Origin: Poriferisodalis sp964484385 | Lineage (GTDB): Bacteria > Actinomycetota > Acidimicrobiia > Acidimicrobiales > Poriferisodalaceae | Reading direction: 5' to 3' | Length of the DNA stretch: 17,820 nt | Assembly: GCA_964484385.1 (NCBI GenBank) | Contig: CAZAFV010000058.1 | Span: forward strand, 1-17,820 | Shown: positions 13,416 through 17,820 of the stretch, in pieces | Layout of the letters: the number at the start of each line of letters is the position of its first letter | How positions within the stretch are numbered: the first letter of the stretch is position 1 | Translations under genes and position numbers: made by a program | The notes under the pieces: model-generated | Database searches by the model: none | What the model was told of the DNA's origin: nothing | What the model saw: the letters and a program-made list of their open reading frames with translations, nothing else

Positions 13416-15188
13416 ATGTCAGGAACGAACGACTCCAGATTATTTGGTCAGGATGACAGCGCGGCCTTAGGCCAAGTAAGCGCCGTTGACACCGCAACCG
13501 TAACGGTACATGTCACTGATATTGAACGACTGCGTCGTCTTCAGGTCAATCGCCTAGTTTACTTGCACAGCAGTAGGCCTGGCGAGCACTTGATTGGTAT
13601 CGTGCACAAAATAGTCAGGCTTGCCAAGACGACGCAGGATAACTCAGACGACCAATCTGTATCCCAGGAATTCGGAGTTCATGCGGCGGATGAAGATAAC
13701 ACTGTCAAGGTCACGCTAATAGGAACCCACGCTGCGGGCTATGGCACGACAGGTGATAGCTTTTCCCGTACGCTTGAAACAGTCCCAGAAATCGATGCAT
13801 ATTGCTTTGCAATCGAAGGAGATGACTTAAGCGGATTTATGCAGGTCATCGCCAGCGTTGGAACTGAAGAGCAACGTCTCGAGCTCGGCGCGTATACCCT
13901 CGACAAAAATGCGGCGGCCTTTCTAAACGGGGACAAGTTCTTCCAACGACATGCACTCATCGTCGGCAGCACTGGGGCCGGCAAATCATGGACCGTCGCG
14001 CGCATAGTCGAACAGGTTGCTCAACTGTCGGGAGCCAATGCGCTGATTCTCGACATACACGGCGAATACAGCACGCTAGCTGGCGTAAACGTTACGAAAT
14101 ACAGAATTGCCGGGCCGAACGATCTTGACGGCGATGAACCGTCATCTCCTGAAATCGTTTACCTCCCGTTCTGGCTACTTGACCACGAATCGCTGGGCGC
14201 AGTCTTCGTGGATCGCAGTGATCAGAATGCGCCGAATCAGCGCAGTCTAATGTCTACCTTGGTGCTTGACGCTAAGCTAGGATATCTGGCGGAACAGCCA
14301 GAAGACCACGCGCCGCTCGATATCACAATCGATAGCCCAATACCATTCGATCTCGACATTGTTCTAAAGCAACTTGATGATCTCGATCAAGAGATGGTGC
14401 AGGGCAGTAGAGGCCAGAAACAAGGCCCACACTTCGGTAGATTGACCCGACTCGTGGAACGTCTCAAGAGTAAGAGGTACGACCGAAGAATGGGCTTTAT
14501 GTTTGAAGGCGGTTCCGATGTCTCTCGATACGATTGGCTAGAGGAACTCGCATTGCGTTTTCTGGGTGGAGCTCATGTTCAAACGGAAGACACGGGCGGC
14601 GTCAAGATCATTGATTTCTCCGAGGTTCCTTCTGATGTACTGCCGTTAATGGTCAGCTTGGTCGCCAGGTTAGCCTTCTCGATACAACAGTGGACTCCAC
14701 CCGATCAGCGTCATCCGATTGCGCTGTTTTGCGACGAGGCTCATCTGTATATGCCAAACGAACGCCAAAGCGGCGCAATAGAAGCGGCGTCAAATACAAT
14801 ATTCGAACGGATAGCCAAAGAAGGCCGTAAGTATGGGATTGGCTTGGTTGTGATTAGCCAAAGGCCTTCAGAAGTCAACCGTACAGTCCTGAGCCAGTGT
14901 AATAATTTTGTTTCAATGCGTCTGACTAACGCTGAAGATCAAAGTGTCGTGCGCCGTCTCTTGCCCGATAGTCTTGGCGGCTTTGTGGATGCGCTTCCGG
15001 TGTTGGACACCGGTGAAGCACTAGTTGTTGGAGATGCGAGCCTGCTTCCGACGCGGATTTTCGTTTCAGAGCCAGATCACAAGCCGAGAAGCGCAACCGT
15101 TGACTTTTGGAGCGAGTGGTCAAGTCCTCGGTCGGATGGTGCAATCCCATCTGCGGTTGAGAATTGGCGTCGACAAACACAGCAGTAA
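13416..15188 (+). CDS. herA: HerA-family hexameric DNA-translocating ATPase
   Basis: A 590-residue HerA/FtsK-superfamily motor. The N-terminal part (about residues 1-165) matches a HAS-barrel region (GQVSAVDTATVTVHV, RPGEHLIGIVHKIV). Next come Walker A GSTGAGKS (184-191), ILDIHGEYS, a helical insertion, Walker B ALFCDEAH (Asp440, Glu441) with its LYMPN continuation, and the ISQRPSEV motif (Ser481-Arg483) typical of HerA. HerA forms hexameric rings. In archaea it pairs with NurA for DNA end resection; in bacterial defence loci it pairs with SIR2 or DUF4297 effectors. No NurA is present here, and SIR2 is immediately upstream, so a SIR2-HerA supercomplex is the likely form. Codon use is AT-rich like that of the SIR2 gene. 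The gene ends 88 bases before the convergent amidase stop. Confidence 0.93.
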   Translation: MSGTNDSRLFGQDDSAALGQVSAVDTATVTVHVTDIERLRRLQVNRLVYLHSSRPGEHLIGIVHKIVRLAKTTQDNSDDQSVSQEFGVHAADEDNTVKVTLIGTHAAGYGTTGDSFSRTLETVPEIDAYCFAIEGDDLSGFMQVIASVGTEEQRLELGAYTLDKNAAAFLNGDKFFQRHALIVGSTGAGKSWTVARIVEQVAQLSGANALILDIHGEYSTLAGVNVTKYRIAGPNDLDGDEPSSPEIVYLPFWLLDHESLGAVFVDRSDQNAPNQRSLMSTLVLDAKLGYLAEQPEDHAPLDITIDSPIPFDLDIVLKQLDDLDQEMVQGSRGQKQGPHFGRLTRLVERLKSKRYDRRMGFMFEGGSDVSRYDWLEELALRFLGGAHVQTEDTGGVKIIDFSEVPSDVLPLMVSLVARLAFSIQQWTPPDQRHPIALFCDEAHLYMPNERQSGAIEAASNTIFERIAKEGRKYGIGLVVISQRPSEVNRTVLSQCNNFVSMRLTNAEDQSVVRRLLPDSLGGFVDALPVLDTGEALVVGDASLLPTRIFVSEPDHKPRSATVDFWSEWSSPRSDGAIPSAVENWRRQTQQ

Positions 15189-15220
15189 TCTGGACTCCTC
15201 CAAAGGGTGCACCAAGAACT

Positions 15221-15240
15221 CAGCATGCTGTCCCGGGACA
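15221..15240. repeat. Two overlapping palindromes at the island right end
   Basis: CAGCATGCTG (15221-15230) and TGTCCCGGGACA (15229-15240) are each perfect and share two bases. They lie in the 88-base gap between the HerA and amidase stops. There is no T-run, so an intrinsic terminator is not evident; a protein-binding site is possible. Confidence 0.5.
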
Positions 15241-15276
15241 ATCGCACTGGCCATATTTGGCGTGCTTGCATCTGGT

Positions 15277-16728
15277 TTAGTCAGAGCGAGACAACGCCGG
15301 CAGGACGTCGCTGTGGCGGGTGGCTGACTCCCAGGCGTGGGCCAGCTCGAGCACTGAGCGGTCGGCGCGGTGGCGGCCCACGAGCTGCAGGCCCACGGGC
15401 AGCCCGTCGGAGGTGAAGCCGGCCGGCACGGAGATGGCGGGATGGGTGGTGACGGTGATGTCGCTGCACGAGCGCATCCAGTCGATGTAGGTCTCGAACT
15501 CGACGCCGTCGATCTCGGTGGGGTACTCAACCTCGACGTCGAACGGCGGCACTTGGGTGGTCGGGCACGCCAGGAACTCGAAGCCGCCGCCGTCGGGTGA
15601 CATGAATTCGTCCATGCGGGCGAAGAGCTGGGTGTGCCGTCGGGCGACGTCGGTGTACTCGCGGATCGACATCTCGAGACCCTTCTGGATGTTCCAGGCG
15701 AGCGTTTCCTTGAACTGGTCCCGGTGCTGTTCGAGCAGCTGGCCGAAGCCGACCGCCATCACCCAGGCCCTGCGAGCCTGGAAGATCTCCGGGGCGTCGG
15801 ACAGGTCGGGCCAGGCCTCGACCACCTCGCAGCCCAGGTCAGCGAGCACATCGGGCACGTTCGCTGTCGCGGTCCGAACTGCAGGGTCGACCGGGAGACC
15901 GCCGGCGTCGGGCGACCATGCCACGCGCACACCTCGCAGGTCCCGCTCCAGTGAGCCGGCGAAGACATCCGGCGACTCCTGGTTCGACACCGGCGAGCGG
16001 TCATCGGGGCCGGCCAGCGCCTGCAGGAAGAACGCCACATCGCCGACCGTCCGGCCCATCGGGCCCTCGACGGCCAGCGGGAACCAGGCATCCATTGCCG
16101 TGGTCGACGGCACCCGGCCGGGCGACGGCCGGAAGCCCACGATGTTGCAGAACGCCGCCGGGTTGCGCAGCGAGCCGCCCAAGTCGGATCCGTCGCACAG
16201 CGGCAGCATCCGGGCGGCCAGCGCCACTGCCGCGCCCCCGCTGGAGCCGCCGCAGGTCTTGCCGGTGCCGTAGGGGTTGCGGGTGATGCCGAACACCGGG
16301 TTGAACGTGTGCGAGCCGGCGCCGAACTCGGGCGTGTTGGTCTTGCCCACCGTCACAGCTCCGGCCTGTCGCTGACGCTCCACCACCAGCGCATCGATGT
16401 CGGGGACGAAGTCGGCGAACAGCGGCGAGCCCATGGTGGTGCGCACGCCGGCGGTCAGCGCCAGGTCTTTGTGGGCCACGGGCAGCCCGTGCAGCAATCC
16501 CAGCGGCTCGCCTCGGGCGTGGGCCTCGTCGGCAGCGGCCGCACGCTCGGCCGCGAGCTCCGGCGTGAACGTGACAATGGCGTTGAGAGCAGGGTTGACC
16601 TGCTCGATGCGCTCGAGATGTGCCGCCAGCAGCTCTCGCGCCGAGATCTCGCCGTCGGCCAGCATGGTCGCCATCTGCGTGGCAGGCAGCCCGCAGACGC
16701 CCAGCCCCTCGTCCGATCCTGAGTTCAT
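15277..16728 (-). CDS. Amidase-signature family amidohydrolase
   Basis: A 483-residue enzyme of the amidase signature family, which hydrolyses carboxamides with a Ser-cisSer-Lys triad. All three residues are visible: Lys87 in PVAHKDLAL, Ser162 in TCGGSSGGAAVALAA, and nucleophile Ser186 in GSDLGGSLRNPAAFC. Length and C-terminal motif (HPAISVPAGFTSDGLPVGLQ) are normal for a stand-alone amidase. GatA of the tRNA amidotransferase is less likely, as no GatB/GatC is present. The ATG at 16728 is preferred; a TTG directly before it would add one residue. No signal peptide is present. The last 34-35 codons are the segment duplicated at the far side of the defence island, and the gene end differs from that remnant (ALSRSD versus QLPG). 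The 3' end may therefore have been supplied by the incoming element. It diverges from the M20 peptidase gene with about 51 bases between starts. Confidence 0.93.
   Translation of the reverse strand: MNSGSDEGLGVCGLPATQMATMLADGEISARELLAAHLERIEQVNPALNAIVTFTPELAAERAAAADEAHARGEPLGLLHGLPVAHKDLALTAGVRTTMGSPLFADFVPDIDALVVERQRQAGAVTVGKTNTPEFGAGSHTFNPVFGITRNPYGTGKTCGGSSGGAAVALAARMLPLCDGSDLGGSLRNPAAFCNIVGFRPSPGRVPSTTAMDAWFPLAVEGPMGRTVGDVAFFLQALAGPDDRSPVSNQESPDVFAGSLERDLRGVRVAWSPDAGGLPVDPAVRTATANVPDVLADLGCEVVEAWPDLSDAPEIFQARRAWVMAVGFGQLLEQHRDQFKETLAWNIQKGLEMSIREYTDVARRHTQLFARMDEFMSPDGGGFEFLACPTTQVPPFDVEVEYPTEIDGVEFETYIDWMRSCSDITVTTHPAISVPAGFTSDGLPVGLQLVGRHRADRSVLELAHAWESATRHSDVLPALSRSD
15299..15402. repeat. 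Direct repeat flanking the defence island, right copy (within amidase gene)
   Basis: Matches 9071-9174 in the same orientation at a distance of 6,228 bases, 95 of 104 bases identical; the perfect 43-base core is 15312-15354. Here it is part of the intact amidase coding sequence. Confidence 0.8.
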
Positions 16729-16779
16729 CAAGTCATTCGACCACAGTTCGTCTGCTTGCCGCCGCGTAAGTTGCTCTCC

Positions 16780-17820
16780 ATGAGCCAGTCATTCACTGCT
16801 GGGACCAGCGACGAGAATCGTCGCACCGGTCAGACCGTCGAACTGCTGCAGACGCTGATCCGCAACGAATGCGTCAACTACGGCACGCCCGAATCGGGCG
16901 GCGAGGTCCGCAACTCCGACACCATCCAGGCGTACCTCGAGGGCGCCGGACTGGATCTCGAAGTCTTCGATGCGGCGCCCGACCGGCGGTCGCTCGTGAC
17001 CCGCATCGAAGGCAGCGACCCCAACGCTCCCACCCTGTGCCTGATGGGCCACACCGACGTGGTGCCGGTGAACCCCGACGGCTGGAGTCGCGAGCCGTTC
17101 AGCGGCGAACTGATCGACGGCGAAGTCTGGGGCCGCGGTGCGGTGGACATGCTGAACCTGACGTCCTCAATGGCCGTTGCATTCCGTCACATGGCCGAGA
17201 CCGGCTACAGGCCCAAGGGCGACCTCATTTATTTTGCCTGCGCCGACGAGGAAGCCGGCTCGAACTACGGCGCCCGCTGGATGGCCGAGAACCACTGGGA
17301 TGTCATCGGCGCCGACTACGTGCTGACCGAGAACGGCGGCCTGCACTCGGGGTCGCCCGACGCCCCGTTCATCGGCATGAACATCGGCGAGAAGGGCGTG
17401 GCCTGGAGGCGACTGCGCGTGCGAGGTGTGCCCGGGCACGGCTCCCGCCCATTCCGCCAGGAGAACGCGCTGGTGAAGGCCGCAGCGGTGGTGCACCGGA
17501 TCTCGCAGTACCGGCCGCCACCCCGGTTCCACGAGCTGTGGCGGGAGCAGGTCGACACGCTCGGGGTCGACGACGAAACCCGGGCGATCATGCTGGACGA
17601 GGCCTTGATCGAGGATTGGCTGGACGCTCATCCGAGCGCGTCGGTGGCCGCGCACCTGTACTCGTGCACCCACACCTCGTTCTCGCCGAATGTCATCGGC
17701 GCGCCGACGTCGATGAAGACAAATGTCATCCCCGACCACGTCGACATCGAGGTGGACGTGCGGACGCTGCCCGGCGAGGGTGCCGCCGAGGTGCAGGCGC
17801 ATCTCGACGAGGCCCTCGGC
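16780..17820 (+). CDS. M20-family metallopeptidase / deacylase (3' end beyond window)
   Basis: The first 347 residues of a zinc-dependent M20/M25/M40 hydrolase (aminoacylase, carboxypeptidase or succinyl-diaminopimelate desuccinylase type). The frame runs open to the window edge. Metal and catalytic motifs are visible: MGHTDVVP with His91 and Asp93, GRGAVDM with bridging Asp123, and ADEEAG with Glu157 (general base) and Glu158 (metal ligand). The dimerisation or lid domain follows after GVPGHGSRP, and NVIPDHVDIEVDVRTLPGE marks the return to the catalytic domain. GRGAVDMLN replaces the common GRGAxDMKG, a small variation. The ATG at 16780 is the first start after the short divergent gap and gives a standard N-terminus (TVELLQTLIRNECVN). 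The third set of metal ligands lies outside the window. A peptide- or acyl-amino-acid-scavenging role beside the amidase is plausible but unproven. Confidence 0.9.
   Translation, partial: MSQSFTAGTSDENRRTGQTVELLQTLIRNECVNYGTPESGGEVRNSDTIQAYLEGAGLDLEVFDAAPDRRSLVTRIEGSDPNAPTLCLMGHTDVVPVNPDGWSREPFSGELIDGEVWGRGAVDMLNLTSSMAVAFRHMAETGYRPKGDLIYFACADEEAGSNYGARWMAENHWDVIGADYVLTENGGLHSGSPDAPFIGMNIGEKGVAWRRLRVRGVPGHGSRPFRQENALVKAAAVVHRISQYRPPPRFHELWREQVDTLGVDDETRAIMLDEALIEDWLDAHPSASVAAHLYSCTHTSFSPNVIGAPTSMKTNVIPDHVDIEVDVRTLPGEGAAEVQAHLDEALG

Larger units (their letters stand above)
9175..15298. mobile_element. Probable integrated defence island (methylase, SIR2, HerA)
   Basis: About 6.1 kb lies between the two copies of the amidase 3' end. 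It holds only three plus-strand genes, all of kinds typical of phage defence. Base composition supports acquisition: 60-base lines counted by hand give 48% GC at 12721 and 14821 inside, against 68% at 5581 and 80% at 16201 outside; the methylase is intermediate (55-72%). Direct flanking repeats in the 3' end of a conserved gene match site-specific integration, or recombination with a donor carrying a related amidase. No integrase, transposase or terminal inverted repeat is visible, so the element is either mobilised in trans or decayed to its cargo. Confidence 0.65.

Noticed and set aside
9198..15188. A complete BREX or DISARM system
   Set aside because: The methylase resembles PglX-like enzymes, but BrxC/PglY, BrxB, PglZ and BrxL, or DrmA/B/C, are all absent; the partners are SIR2 and HerA instead.
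13416..15188. HerA as a plasmid or phage conjugation/packaging ATPase
   Set aside because: The HAS-barrel-like start, ISQRP motif and adjacent SIR2 gene fit chromosomal HerA defence pairs. There are no relaxase, portal or structural genes nearby.
9071..15402. Transposon target-site duplication
   Set aside because: The flanking repeats are over 100 bases, diverged by 9%, and in coding sequence. Transposon duplications are short and exact, and no transposase or terminal inverted repeats are present.

Overview
The window looks like a chromosomal piece of a high-GC Gram-positive bacterium, probably an actinobacterium. The grounds are GC-rich genes with many GTG starts, a homodimeric-type pyruvate dehydrogenase E1 (AceE), a DrrAB-like drug exporter, and a sulfite-oxidase-family enzyme carried on a five-helix membrane anchor. 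Affiliation with Acidimicrobiia or another deep lineage is only a guess.

Left part (1-9054), ordinary chromosome. The 3' end of aceE (1-917, +) is followed by a MaoC-fold dehydratase (1024-1485, +). Facing them is a minus-strand run read from 4330 down to 1517: acyl-CoA dehydrogenase, one-helix membrane protein, 73-residue hypothetical protein, and alpha/beta hydrolase. A 238-base divergent region with a perfect-arm dyad separates this run from a plus-strand pair: a membrane-anchored molybdopterin oxidoreductase (4569-6314) and a metallo-beta-lactamase-fold hydrolase (6358-6999). A 28-base tandem repeat then lies at the tail-to-tail junction with a minus-strand ABC exporter operon (ATPase 8998-7922, permease 7925-7086).

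Central part (9055-15402), an acquired block. Three plus-strand genes are tightly packed: a 1,048-residue N-6 adenine DNA methylase with a PD-(D/E)xK-like N-terminal region, a SIR2-domain protein, and a HerA-type hexameric ATPase. The methylase and SIR2 genes overlap by 11 bases, and HerA starts 8 bases after the SIR2 stop. SIR2 plus HerA is a known anti-phage pair (SIR2-HerA, also called Nezha: NAD+ depletion by a SIR2/HerA supercomplex). Coupling to a large DNA methylase suggests an extended system in which methylation could mark self DNA. Base composition drops sharply in the SIR2 and HerA genes. The block is bracketed by two copies of the amidase 3' end: the intact gene on the right (15277-16728, -) and a 39-codon orphan on the left (9055-9174, -). 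The copies are 95 of 104 bases identical and share a 43-base perfect core. This is what integration into the 3' end of a protein gene, with restoration of that gene, would leave. No integrase or transposase is seen.

Right part (15277-17820), chromosome again: an amidase-signature hydrolase (-) and, divergently, an M20-family metallopeptidase (+) that runs off the window.

No tRNA, rRNA or CRISPR array was recognised, and no gene-free stretch exceeds 300 bases.
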